Source of the DNA: DATFYM01 sp035315065 | GTDB taxonomy: Bacteria > Acidobacteriota > Terriglobia > UBA7540 | Direction: 5' to 3' | Length of the DNA: 15,653 bases | NCBI GenBank assembly: GCA_035315065.1 | Contig: DATFYM010000004.1 | Span: 1-15,653 of the forward strand | Shown here: piece after piece, positions 1-6,790 of the stretch | Layout: the number at the start of each line of letters is the position of its first letter | Position numbering within the stretch: position 1 is the first letter of the stretch | The notes under the pieces: model-generated | What the model was told of the DNA's origin: nothing | What the model saw: the letters and a program-made list of their open reading frames with translations, nothing else | Database searches by the model: none | Made by a program: the position numbers and the translations under genes

Positions 1-126
1 CGGCGGCTCTGTACCCATAACCAGTACTTCCCCGAGCTTAAAGATTTGCTCGATGCGGTCTCGCAGCAGATGGCCGCTTGGCAAAAACCGAACTCGGTGC
101 TGCATCGATTATGCGGCATTACTTAA
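1..126 (+). CDS. IS630-type transposase, C-terminal end (cut by the left edge)
   Basis: Frame 1 is open from the window edge to a TAA at 124-126, giving 41 residues. The motif THNQYFPELKDLLDAV followed by a short helix and a Leu/Arg-rich end resembles the C-terminus of IS630-family DDE transposases, where a THN-x-aromatic-F motif lies near the end of the catalytic domain. The DDE catalytic residues themselves would lie outside the window. The stop is only 10 bases from the stop of the convergent acyltransferase gene, so the element's right end must lie in or right next to that gene's 3' end. No terminal inverted repeat can be recognised because the other end is absent. Whether the element is intact or a remnant cannot be told. 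The family call is from motif recognition only. Confidence 0.6.
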   Translation, partial: RRLCTHNQYFPELKDLLDAVSQQMAAWQKPNSVLHRLCGIT

Positions 127-136
127 GACGCTATGT

Positions 137-1510
137 TTAACGAGGAAGCCCGATCATCTCCGCGTACGCGTCACGCGCCGCGTCGAATTCTCGGAGAAAT
201 TCCTTGCGCATTCGGCGCAGTTTCGCCTGCCGGTTGCCGGCGCGCGCTGCATGATACAAGAGGCGGGTCCGATGCCGCAGCAGCCAAGTGTAGCGCCACA
301 GATAAAGGCCCGATGACGGAAGGCTCAGCGCGTAATAGCCGGCGACAACTCGCCCAAGGAAGTGATGGCATATCCCGATCTGGGCGGCCCAGCTTGCGAG
401 AACCACCAGGGCGCGCGCTAGCCACTTGCCCGGTGGCGTGGGGCCCGCGCTCTTGTTGAACAGGTGGGTTGCGAGCAGAACGATGCCTGCCAGGATGTGA
501 TTCAAGAAAGCGTAAGCTGCAATCGGGGCCGCGATCAGGGTCTCGCACCACGCCGCCAGCCGGCGCCAAGGCGAAGCGAACCACGAGGCGACACCCACCT
601 CGCACTGCTGGAGCCAACTCACGCGTTCGGCCTCGTGGTAGAGGTGCAGCGACTCCCGAAGGGCAACCAGCCGGCCGGGATTGAAGCCATTCAGTTGTTT
701 GACCACCTCGCCAGCGAACCGACTTAACCGAAGGTCGTCCGCGCTCTGTTTCCAGTTCGGCCGGGTCTTCCAGTCATCGTCTAAATCGCGGCGCAGAACC
801 TCTTCCAGGTCCGTCTGGAAATGCTCCAGTTCATCTCCGGGAAGACGGAAAGCTCGCTGCCGCCCGGCTTCATCCAAGGCGAGGGCGCGATCTTCAGGTG
901 ATCCACCTCCCCGGCAATACTCAATTGCCGGAACGGGGGCATCGACGTAGATGAGCAATTCCCCGGACTGCAGCGACGCCACCGGCAAGAACAGGTCGAC
1001 GGGGTACAAGCTCATGCCAAGCTCGTCGGCGTGGCGCGAGTCCGCCTCGACGGCGATGGATGCCGCGGGTAGAGCGGGGCTCGATGAGCCGTTTCCTGGC
1101 AAGGCGCGCGGGTCGCTGAAGACGACCACGGCGGCACCGTTTGCCAATCGATCGCAGCACGCAGCGAGCACGGATTCCCAATTTCCGCCCGAGGGGTCGT
1201 ACGGAAGCATACCTAAGCAACGGGCGACAAAGGCCCGCGCCGGACCTTGAAGCAACTGGCGGGGAACCAGGCAACAAACCTGCCTTGCGAAGGCGGCAAC
1301 AAGGATCAGCGCGTCCAGGAAGCCCGGCGGGTGGCGGACGATCAGCAAGGCTGCTCCCGAATCGGAGAAGGTCCCAGCGTGCAATAGCCGGATCTTGCCG
1401 AAGAAGGCTCCCAGCCAGCGACGTAGTAGTCCGCGCATCAGGCGGTATGTTGGCGGAGCGACGGCGGCCGAAACGGGACCGCGACTCCTGGTGGGCGAAG
1501 TGGCGGTCAT
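137..1510 (-). CDS. PlsC-like membrane acyltransferase, degenerate motifs
   Basis: This 457-residue protein resembles lysophospholipid / glycerol-3-phosphate acyltransferases of the PlsC superfamily, which move acyl chains onto phospholipid precursors at the inner membrane. Motif I is visible as RHPPGFLDA (H60, D66; the H-x5-D spacing also found in some PlsC-like branches). The following segments keep the family order: the hydrophobic stretch ending near 100, VVVFSDPRALPG at 128-139 where FPEG normally sits, then the PVDLFLP and LLIYVDAP strands. The FPEG glutamate is missing and motif II lacks its usual arginine, so catalysis is doubtful. Residues 320-350, 364-385 and 387-411 form C-terminal membrane segments, followed by a basic helical tail. 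The ATG at 1510 overlaps the upstream SH3 gene's TGA as ATGA, which suggests translational coupling. The convergent transposase ends 10 bp from its stop. Confidence 0.6.
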   Translation of the reverse strand: MTATSPTRSRGPVSAAVAPPTYRLMRGLLRRWLGAFFGKIRLLHAGTFSDSGAALLIVRHPPGFLDALILVAAFARQVCCLVPRQLLQGPARAFVARCLGMLPYDPSGGNWESVLAACCDRLANGAAVVVFSDPRALPGNGSSSPALPAASIAVEADSRHADELGMSLYPVDLFLPVASLQSGELLIYVDAPVPAIEYCRGGGSPEDRALALDEAGRQRAFRLPGDELEHFQTDLEEVLRRDLDDDWKTRPNWKQSADDLRLSRFAGEVVKQLNGFNPGRLVALRESLHLYHEAERVSWLQQCEVGVASWFASPWRRLAAWCETLIAAPIAAYAFLNHILAGIVLLATHLFNKSAGPTPPGKWLARALVVLASWAAQIGICHHFLGRVVAGYYALSLPSSGLYLWRYTWLLRHRTRLLYHAARAGNRQAKLRRMRKEFLREFDAARDAYAEMIGLPR

Positions 1511-2535
1511 CGGAAGGCCTTTCGCAAGGATGGCGCAGAACGAGTCTGCACGGTGGTGCCGCGCCGCCGTTTTGACCTCGGTTGAGGCTCAAGCGGCATG
1601 GCATCGCTTTCCCACCCATCCACCGTTCCCAACGGACGAGTGATCGTGTCCTGCAGTGAGTACACCTTCTGGAACTTGCGCCCTTCGTCGTCGACCAGCC
1701 GCAGGCGAAACGCAATACGGTTGGCCGCCTGCGAAGCGCGAATCGGGAGATAGCCCATCAGTTCGCTTTCGACGTAAGCCACCGCATAGGCCTGCTTCTT
1801 CTTCCACCAAGTCAGAACCCGGATGTGCGTGAAGTCGAATTCTTCGGTTCCGATGCGATCGGCAACTACGTACTGAGGGACTTCCTTTCCGTCGTCCTCC
1901 ACGGTATCCAGCACCACCCACGCCACCATGTTAAACTCGTGCGCATAAGAAGCGATGGTCGGCGGAATATCGAGGTCGATGAGCCGTCCCAGAACCCAGC
2001 CCGCTCTCGATCCGGCGCGGACCATGTACCATGCCTCCCGGGTTCTGGCGCCGGCGGATCCCATGGCCGGGGTCGGGCGATCCACCAGCCTTCGCTCGAA
2101 AATCTCCATGGGCTGATTAGCGGCGAGTTGGCAAATCTCGGTCGCGTCTCGCGACGGAGTGATACGCAGCTTGACTTCGTTGCCGGCGTGCCCAGCGGCC
2201 TGGGCGGGGATCCGGCGCGTCTCATCAAGCAACTGGTCTCCGGCCTCGTGAGTCGCGCCGTCGATCAGATTTCGCAGTTCCACGTAGCCGATCCGGCGGG
2301 CGCCGAACTGCACGCGCGCCCAGTTACGAGTGCGGCTGAGGACCTCCACGCGCTGGCCTTCCTTGAGCGTGGCGATCTCGGAACGGATTTCGGCCGGAGT
2401 ATCAAACACCGGGAGGGACTCCGGCAAGACATACGCAGCCTCGCCTGAAACCACATGCCGAGGGCGGTAGACAAGGAAGTAGCAGGCTGCGCCGACGGCC
2501 ACCAGCACAAGGAAAAGAATGAGGCCGGCTTTCAA
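1507..2535 (-). CDS. Membrane-anchored bacterial SH3-domain protein
   Basis: This 342-residue protein has an N-terminal hydrophobic helix (about residues 3-24, preceded by one lysine), predicting a membrane-anchored protein with its body outside the cytoplasm. Residues about 30-92 read as a bacterial SH3 domain (LKEGQRVEVLSRTRNWARVQ, then GYVELRNL). Residues about 110-190 look like a second, more diverged SH3-like repeat (LRITPSRDATEICQLA, then WYMVRAGSRAGWVLGRLID). The C-terminal half (about 195-320) is a beta-rich region I cannot name. Such domains usually bind peptidoglycan or protein ligands; the ligand here is unknown. Cys18 follows GAA, a poor lipobox, and hydrophobicity continues past it, so a helix anchor is more likely than a lipoprotein. 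The start is a TTG (2533-2535) with a GAGG about 12 bases upstream; no in-frame ATG exists before the preceding stop. It is the first gene of the unit with the acyltransferase. Confidence 0.65.
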   Translation of the reverse strand: MKAGLILFLVLVAVGAACYFLVYRPRHVVSGEAAYVLPESLPVFDTPAEIRSEIATLKEGQRVEVLSRTRNWARVQFGARRIGYVELRNLIDGATHEAGDQLLDETRRIPAQAAGHAGNEVKLRITPSRDATEICQLAANQPMEIFERRLVDRPTPAMGSAGARTREAWYMVRAGSRAGWVLGRLIDLDIPPTIASYAHEFNMVAWVVLDTVEDDGKEVPQYVVADRIGTEEFDFTHIRVLTWWKKKQAYAVAYVESELMGYLPIRASQAANRIAFRLRLVDDEGRKFQKVYSLQDTITRPLGTVDGWESDAMPLEPQPRSKRRRGTTVQTRSAPSLRKAFR

Positions 2536-2619
2536 GCGGATGAATGTACCTCGTCTGCAGGAATTGCGAAATCAGAACAGGACGGACGCCACTTAGGGTT
2601 CCCCCCTTGTTCCATTTTC

Positions 2620-2645
2620 ATTCTACACTAATTGCTGCGTATCAA
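2620..2645 (-). promoter_or_regulatory. Weak candidate promoter for the SH3-acyltransferase unit
   Basis: On the minus strand TTGATA (2640-2645) and TAGAAT (2620-2625) match sigma70 boxes well, but the spacer is only 14 bases, which is short. It lies about 85 bases upstream of the TTG start in a locally A+T-rich patch. It also sits in the divergent gap shared with the alpha/beta hydrolase gene. Confidence 0.3.
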
Positions 2646-2713
2646 CCGCAGCCTGAGCGTAGTGACTTGAATCGGCCGGCTCGACCACGGTCAGCGAGCG
2701 GACCGCTGACCGT

Positions 2714-3397
2714 ATGCCCTCGGCGAGTCTCGAGGAGGAGCCCACGAAACTGGAAAGAGTCTCCATTCCTGGTCCCGTTGGCAAGCTCGAAGGCTTGGTG
2801 GAGTGGTCCACGGACCATGCGTCGTCGAGCCTGGCGGCGATGGTCTGCCATCCGCATCCCCTCTACGGCGGGACGATGCACAGCAAGGTGGTCTATCGCG
2901 CTGCCAAGGCCGCGCTCGCGCTCGGTGTTCCCACTCTGCGCTTTAACTTCCGCGGCGTGGGCAAGAGTGAGGGCGAGTATGCCGGCGGCCCGGGCGAGCA
3001 CGACGACGTTCGGGCCGCGCTCGATTATCTTCTGTCGCGATATTCCACCGCCTCGGTTTGCCTGATGGGCTTTTCTTTCGGAGCCTGGGTGGGCCTGGCG
3101 GTGGGCGCACACCACTCGCGAGTGGGCGCGCTGGTAGGGCTCGGCGTTCCCGCCGGCTCGTATGACTTCAGCACCCTGAGCGGTGTCACCAAGCCCAAAC
3201 TGATCGTCCAGGGAACCGAGGACGTCTACGGGCCGCGCGACAAGCTCGAGGCTCTCTTCGCCTCGTTGTTGGAGCCCAAGCGACTCTGCTGGATCGAGGG
3301 CGCCGATCACTTCTTCGACGGGCATCTCGATGAAGTCCAGTCGACGGTGCACGAGTTCCTCCAGGAGTTGTTGGCGGGACGAATTGACCAAGGATAA
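2714..3397 (+). CDS. Alpha/beta hydrolase, COG2945-like
   Basis: This 227-residue cytoplasmic alpha/beta hydrolase has no signal peptide. The N-terminal CHPHPLYGGTMHSKVV (45-60) and LRFNFRGVGKSEG (75-87) are the signature of the small COG2945-type hydrolases. The catalytic triad is readable: nucleophile Ser121 in GFSFG, Asp170 in QGTEDVYGP, His199 in GADHFFDG. The oxyanion region is probably the HPHP segment. Length fits the family (about 200-230 residues). The substrate is unknown; these proteins are generally annotated as esterase-like hydrolases. ATG 2714 has only a weak GCGAG-type ribosome site. A strong GAGGAGG lies just inside the frame near 2728 but no ATG/GTG follows it, so the first ATG is kept. 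A small zinc-ribbon gene follows within a few bases and is probably co-transcribed. Confidence 0.8.
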   Translation: MPSASLEEEPTKLERVSIPGPVGKLEGLVEWSTDHASSSLAAMVCHPHPLYGGTMHSKVVYRAAKAALALGVPTLRFNFRGVGKSEGEYAGGPGEHDDVRAALDYLLSRYSTASVCLMGFSFGAWVGLAVGAHHSRVGALVGLGVPAGSYDFSTLSGVTKPKLIVQGTEDVYGPRDKLEALFASLLEPKRLCWIEGADHFFDGHLDEVQSTVHEFLQELLAGRIDQG

Positions 3398-3404
3398 CCA
3401 GCAG

Positions 3405-3569
3405 GTGAACGAATTGAGCCAAATCGGAGAGGCGCGGCCGGAACCCTTCTACTGCCCGCAATGCGATCGGGAAGTGGACGACCCCCTGGTGTGCGGCGAC
3501 TGCGGGGCGGTGATCTGCCGCCGCTGTGGAGCGCCCCTCGAGAAAGTGGATGAGCTGGGCATCGGCTGA
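3405..3569 (+). CDS. Small six-cysteine zinc-ribbon protein
   Basis: This 54-residue protein carries three CxxC knuckles: C17-PQ-C20, C30-GD-C33 and C38-RR-C41, followed by a conserved-looking tail PLEKVDELGIG. The pattern fits a zinc-ribbon or rubredoxin-like knuckle binding one or two Zn(II) ions; the function is unknown. I chose the GTG at 3405 because AAGGA lies 10 bases upstream at 3390-3394. An in-frame TTG at 3384 would add seven residues and overlap the hydrolase stop. The longer frame from ATG 3330 is Ser/Arg/Cys-rich read-through of the hydrolase in another frame and is not credible. Immediate linkage to the hydrolase suggests one transcript. The downstream gap to the convergent E1 gene holds only repeats. 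Confidence 0.7.
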   Translation: MNELSQIGEARPEPFYCPQCDREVDDPLVCGDCGAVICRRCGAPLEKVDELGIG

Positions 3570-3570
3570 A

Positions 3571-3605
3571 GGTTGGTCATTGGTCCGTTGTCCTTGGTCC
3601 GTTGC
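3571..3605. repeat. Degenerate TTGGTCC/GTTGTCC short-unit repeat
   Basis: Just after the zinc-ribbon stop, units of the type TTGGTCATTGGTCCGTTG then TCCTTGGTCCGTTG are repeated with slight variation. The repeat lies wholly in the 92-bp gap between convergent genes. It is too irregular to be CRISPR and has no terminator-like T run. Confidence 0.65.
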
Positions 3606-3640
3606 AAAGCTCGTTCCCAGCGCGCAGAGGTTCTTCTTGC

Positions 3641-3661
3641 TCGCCACTCGTCACTCGCGGC
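3641..3661. repeat. Degenerate CCACTCGTCACTCG repeat
   Basis: A second short-unit run (CCACTCGTCACTCGCGGCTC) abuts the stop codon of the convergent E1 gene. The units are about 7 bases (CACTCGY). It resembles the other low-complexity intergenic families in this window but has a different unit. It is short, so chance cannot be excluded. Confidence 0.4.
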
Positions 3662-5773
3662 TCAATAGGCCGCTAGCTCCCTTGCCGCCCGCACCATATC
3701 CGCGGGCTGCGGCAGCACGGCTTCCTCCAGCGCCGGATGGTACGGAACCCACACGTCCCTGGCGGCCAGGCGGCGCACCGGCGCGTCGAGAAAAGCAAAC
3801 AACTCGTCGGCGACGCGCGCCGCGATCTCCGCCCCGTACCCCCAGGCTAGGCTATCTTCGTGAGCTATTAAGGCCCGGCTGGTCTTCTTGACGGAGGCCG
3901 AAATCAGGTCCCAGTCGTAGGGCTGGAGCGAGCGCAGGTCGAGGATCTCCACCCGCACGCCCTCCGCCTCGAGCTGCCTGGCCGCCGCCACCGCGCGCAC
4001 CACCAGCGACCCGTAGGTGACGATGGTCAGGTCCACGCCCTCGCGCACCAGCTTGGCTTTGCCGAAGGGAATCATGTAGTCGGGTCCGGGATAGGGGCTG
4101 CGATTGTGGGTTTGCCGGTAGAGATGTTTGGGCTCCAGGAAGATCACCGGGTCGTCGCTGCGGATGGCCGTGCGCAAGAGGCCGTTGGCGTCGAGTGCAG
4201 TGGCCGGCATCAGCACCCGCAAGCCCGGAAAGTGGGTGAAAATCGACTCCCCGGACTGGCTGTGATAGATGGCGCCCCCGGAGAGATAGCCGCCGATGGG
4301 CACCCGGATCACCATCGGGCAGGAGAAGTCGTTCTTGGAGCGCCAGCGGATCACACCCAGCTCGTCGCGCATCTGCATCATCGCCGGCCAGATGTAGTCG
4401 AAGAACTGGATCTCCACCACCGGCTTCAGGCCGCGCGTCGCCAAGCCGATGCCGTTGCCGATGATACTAGCCTCAGCGAGCGTCGAGTTGTAGCAGCGGG
4501 CGCTGCCGAACCGGCGCTGCAGGTCGTGAGTGGCTTTGAACACCCCGCCCTTGCCCTTCACCCGGGCCAACTCGTCGTCGTGGCTGCAATCGGCCACGTC
4601 TTCGCCGAACACCACCACCCGCGGGTCGCGGGCCATTTCGTCGCGCAGGCAGAGGTTGATGAGGTCCACCATGGTCCTGGGCTCGCCTTGGAACTTGGGC
4701 GGCCGATCGAACTGCCCGGAGGTGGGATCGGCGGTGGGCGAATAGAGGTACAGCATCACCCCCGCCGGGTCCGGGTCCTCCGCCGCCAACGCTTGTTCGG
4801 CGGCTTCGCGGACCTCGTGCTCGGCGGCCGCTTCGATCTCCCGCAGTTCCTCCTCCGCCACCCCGCACTCGGCCGCCAGCCAACGGGAAAGCTGTGGCAG
4901 CGGGTCCCGCCGGGCCTCCTGCTGCCGAAGTTCGGGCAACTTGTAAAGGCGCTCGTCGTCGGAAAGCGAGTGCGAGTAAGGACGAACCACGTGGGCGTGC
5001 AGCAGCGCCGGGCCCTGGCGCCGGCGCACATACTCCACAGCCTCGGCGGCGGCCTCGTAGCTCTCGGGGAAGCGGGTGCCGTCGCACTCCAGGGTCAGGA
5101 GGTCGGGGAAGCTCTTCACCAGGCGCGAAATGCTTCCCCCGGGCGTCTGGGAGTCCACCGGAACTGAGATAGCGTAGCCGTTGTCTTCCACCAGAAAGAA
5201 TACCGGCAGCTTGCGCAGCGCCGCGCCGCTCACGGCTTCCCAGAACTCGCCCTGGCTGGTGGCGCCCTCGCCCGCGGAAACGAACACCACTTCATCGGCG
5301 CGGAAGCTGGTGGCTAGCTCCGCCGCCTCCTGCACGCGAGAGAAGTAGAGGGTGGCCTGGGCCGCGCCCACGGCTTGCAGAAGCTGGGTGCCGGTGGGGC
5401 TCGAGCCAGTGACAATGTGCAGCGATTTCGACGACCAGTGCGAAGGCATCTGCCGGCCGCCCGACTGCGGTTCGTCCTTCGCGCCCACGGCTTGCAGCAG
5501 CATGTCGAGCGGAGTCAACCCCAACTGGAGGCAGAGCGCCCGGTCCCGATAATAAGGATAGAACCAGTCGTAGCCGGGCTTCAGGTGCATTGCCGCCGCC
5601 ACTTGAATAGCCTCGTGTCCTGCGCCGCTCACCTGAAAATAGGTCCGGTTCTGGCGCTTGAGCTGGATTTCCTTGTCATCCAGACGGCGCGAGAGCACCA
5701 TTGTCCGGTAGGCGCTGAGGAGGACTTCCCGGGAAAGCCCGGCCGCTTTTGTAAGCTGTGTGGTGGTCGCCAT
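3662..5773 (-). CDS. 2-oxoacid dehydrogenase E1, fused alpha-beta subunits
   Basis: This 703-residue thiamine-diphosphate enzyme decarboxylates a 2-oxoacid (branched-chain 2-oxoacid or pyruvate) and acylates the lipoyl group of an E2 partner; no E2 or E3 lies in this window. Residues about 1-345 are the E1 alpha part: the ThDP motif begins GEGATSQGEFWEA (168-180) and ends EDNGYAIS (196-203), and HSLSDDERLYK (268-278) matches the active-site loop. Residues about 365-703 are E1 beta: VFGEDVAD (388-395), catalytic-type Glu434 in STLAEASIIGN, and HSQSGESIFTHFPG (504-517). The two parts are joined by a short Glu/Ala-rich helical linker. Fused E1 proteins of this length are usually called 2-oxoisovalerate or pyruvate dehydrogenase; sequence alone does not decide. 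ATG 5773 was chosen over the upstream ATG at 6067 because GAAGAGG precedes it, a promoter lies at 5888-5916 inside the longer frame, and residues upstream read as repeat DNA. Confidence 0.88.
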   Translation of the reverse strand: MATTTQLTKAAGLSREVLLSAYRTMVLSRRLDDKEIQLKRQNRTYFQVSGAGHEAIQVAAAMHLKPGYDWFYPYYRDRALCLQLGLTPLDMLLQAVGAKDEPQSGGRQMPSHWSSKSLHIVTGSSPTGTQLLQAVGAAQATLYFSRVQEAAELATSFRADEVVFVSAGEGATSQGEFWEAVSGAALRKLPVFFLVEDNGYAISVPVDSQTPGGSISRLVKSFPDLLTLECDGTRFPESYEAAAEAVEYVRRRQGPALLHAHVVRPYSHSLSDDERLYKLPELRQQEARRDPLPQLSRWLAAECGVAEEELREIEAAAEHEVREAAEQALAAEDPDPAGVMLYLYSPTADPTSGQFDRPPKFQGEPRTMVDLINLCLRDEMARDPRVVVFGEDVADCSHDDELARVKGKGGVFKATHDLQRRFGSARCYNSTLAEASIIGNGIGLATRGLKPVVEIQFFDYIWPAMMQMRDELGVIRWRSKNDFSCPMVIRVPIGGYLSGGAIYHSQSGESIFTHFPGLRVLMPATALDANGLLRTAIRSDDPVIFLEPKHLYRQTHNRSPYPGPDYMIPFGKAKLVREGVDLTIVTYGSLVVRAVAAARQLEAEGVRVEILDLRSLQPYDWDLISASVKKTSRALIAHEDSLAWGYGAEIAARVADELFAFLDAPVRRLAARDVWVPYHPALEEAVLPQPADMVRAARELAAY

Positions 5774-5887
5774 GGAGCCTCTTCGGAAGGCGGCGTGGAC
5801 TCCCAGCGGAGCGGTTGGTCCCGCCCAGCGGGAGCCGCATCGCACCGGAGGAATCGAGTCTCGGAGCCGGCCGCAACAAGAAGGGCC

Positions 5888-5916
5888 ATTATCAATTCCT
5901 CTTCCCGTAAAGTCAA
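5888..5916 (-). promoter_or_regulatory. Sigma70-type promoter of the E1 gene
   Basis: TTGACT (5911-5916), a 17-base spacer and GATAAT (5888-5893) each match the consensus at five of six positions. Initiation would be near 5881, giving a leader of about 108 bases before ATG 5773. This also argues against the longer upstream start of the E1 frame. Confidence 0.65.
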
Positions 5917-5935
5917 CTGCGACCCATAGACAAAA

Positions 5936-6030
5936 GAGTCGAGAGTCGAGAGTGGAAGAAACATGCCCGGTGCTCGCCTTCAATTCAGTTCCAAGCCGTC
6001 TTGACTTTTCGACTTTCAACTCTCGACTTG
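5936..6030. repeat. Inverted pair of GAGAGTC-type short repeats
   Basis: The left arm (5936-5955) reads GAGTCGAGAGTCGAGAGTGG. The right arm (6001-6030) contains the complementary order, CGACTTTCAACTCTCGACTT. Each arm is itself a degenerate tandem of 7-base units (GAGAGTC / GACTTTC). The transcribed strand could fold into an imperfect stem with a loop of about 45 bases. It lies directly upstream of the E1 promoter. Confidence 0.65.
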
Positions 6031-6084
6031 CTCCTAAGTCATTGGCGGCATAAACCTGCAGCCACAACCTTCTTCAGCAGCATG

Positions 6085-6262
6085 CCAGGTTTGTTCCTGG
6101 GTTTGTTTTTCGGACCGCTTCCGTTCTAGAAGCACTTACTGGGTTTGTTCCAGGTTTGTTTTTTGTGGCCATTCGATTCTAAAGGACTTACTGGGTCTGT
6201 TCTAGGTTTGTTATAAGGTTCATGTTGATGATTCTAATAGACTTGTCAGGTTTGATTGACCC
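6085..6262. repeat. Tandem array of three degenerate 52-55 bp units
   Basis: Units at 6085-6138, 6139-6190 and 6191-6245, with a partial fourth at 6246-6262, each start with a core like CTGGGTTTGTTCCAGGTTTG. Each ends with a block like TTCTAGAAGCACTTA (variants ATTCTAAAGGACTTA and ATTCTAATAGACTTG). The middle of each unit varies. The core is itself a double GGTTTGTT word. The repeats are too degenerate and too few for CRISPR, and no cas gene is present. Function unknown. Confidence 0.7.
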
Positions 6263-6373
6263 ATTTTTTTCATTTTTTCCCCAACGCCGCCCGTTGAACA
6301 CGCTTTCGTCCCTTTGGACCATGCGCCGGCACACTTGTTGACGACAATTTGGCCCGTTTGATCGGCGAGCACT

Positions 6374-6562
6374 GAATCCCAATCCCGAAACCCGTTGCTC
6401 CTGATCGTTCATCTCGCATGCGCAATTCCTGCTTTCTTCGCTCCAGCCGTTGGTCAGTCTTGGGACGGGCTCTGGTTCTGACGGAAGTCCGCAGCGCATA
6501 GTCTTCCTAACGCGAGTCCCGAGCCCTGATGCCGACTCCTCTCTCTGCGAGCCCCGAACCCC
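6374..6562. repeat. Three scattered GAATCCC/GAGCCCC-type repeat patches
   Basis: Patches at 6374-6393 (GAATCCCAATCCCGAAACCC), 6512-6526 (GCGAGTCCCGAGCCC) and 6548-6562 (CGAGCCCCGAACCCC) share a degenerate seven-base unit, GARTCCC. The DNA between them shows no gene or repeat that I recognise. Individually they are short and could be chance; as a group in a gap full of other repeat families they look related. Confidence 0.4.
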
Positions 6563-6586
6563 GCTGTCGCGCACTAGCCGCCTTTC

Positions 6587-6614
6587 AATCGCCAATCGGC
6601 AATCAGCAATCACC
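6587..6614. repeat. AATCGGC-type heptamer repeat
   Basis: Four consecutive imperfect seven-base units read AATCGCC, AATCGGC, AATCAGC, AATCACC. The run lies about 90 bases downstream (minus-strand sense) of the strong orphan promoter. Its translation (IADCRLAI) creates the start of a spurious open frame. Confidence 0.65.
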
Positions 6615-6700
6615 GCGCTCTTCTTCCGCGCCAGAGACTAGGCAGACGGAGCTTCTCGTTTTCAAACCCGGCTGCCCTCGGTCCCAAGCGACCTAAAGAA

Positions 6701-6729
6701 AGTATAGTGTACCAAGAGCTTTATGTCAA
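6701..6729 (-). promoter_or_regulatory. Near-consensus sigma70 promoter without an evident gene
   Basis: TTGACA (6724-6729, perfect), a 17-base spacer and TATACT (6701-6706, five of six) form the best promoter in the window. Initiation would be near 6694, reading left into the repeat-rich gap. The nearest credible minus-strand start is the E1 gene, about 920 bases away, which has its own promoter. It may drive an unrecognised RNA, a long E1 leader, or be left from a lost gene. Confidence 0.6.
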
Positions 6730-6790
6730 GAAGAATATCCAAAGACTGATATACCCTTTGCCGGTGTAAAATCTGAAGCGCCAATGCGTC

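Larger units (their letters stand above)
5917..6790. other. Gene-poor intergenic stretch rich in repeats
   Basis: About 870 bases lie between the E1 promoter and the histidine-phosphatase remnant without a credible gene. The stretch holds the GAGAGTC inverted pair, a tandem array of 52-55 base units, three GAATCCC-type patches, one AATCGGC-type run and a strong orphan promoter. The one longish open frame (6188-6613, minus) is a translation of these repeats and lacks protein-like composition. Confidence 0.6.

Noticed and set aside
4106..5167. 353-codon plus-strand frame opposite the E1 gene
   Set aside because: It is antisense to a well-supported gene and His/Gly/Ala-rich, as expected for the shadow of a G+C-rich gene.
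5774..6067. 98-residue N-terminal extension of the E1 frame
   Set aside because: It covers the likely promoter at 5888-5916 and the GAGAGTC repeats. ATG 5773 has a ribosome site and begins the recognisable protein.
6085..6262. Possible CRISPR array
   Set aside because: Repeats are degenerate with only three units, both unit ends vary, and there are no cas genes nearby.
6188..6613. 141-codon minus-strand open frame in the gap, about 80 bases below a strong promoter
   Set aside because: It begins inside the AATCGGC repeat, ends in the 52-55 bp tandem array, and its composition (Arg/Ser/Cys-rich, no pattern) is not protein-like. It is a translation of repeats.
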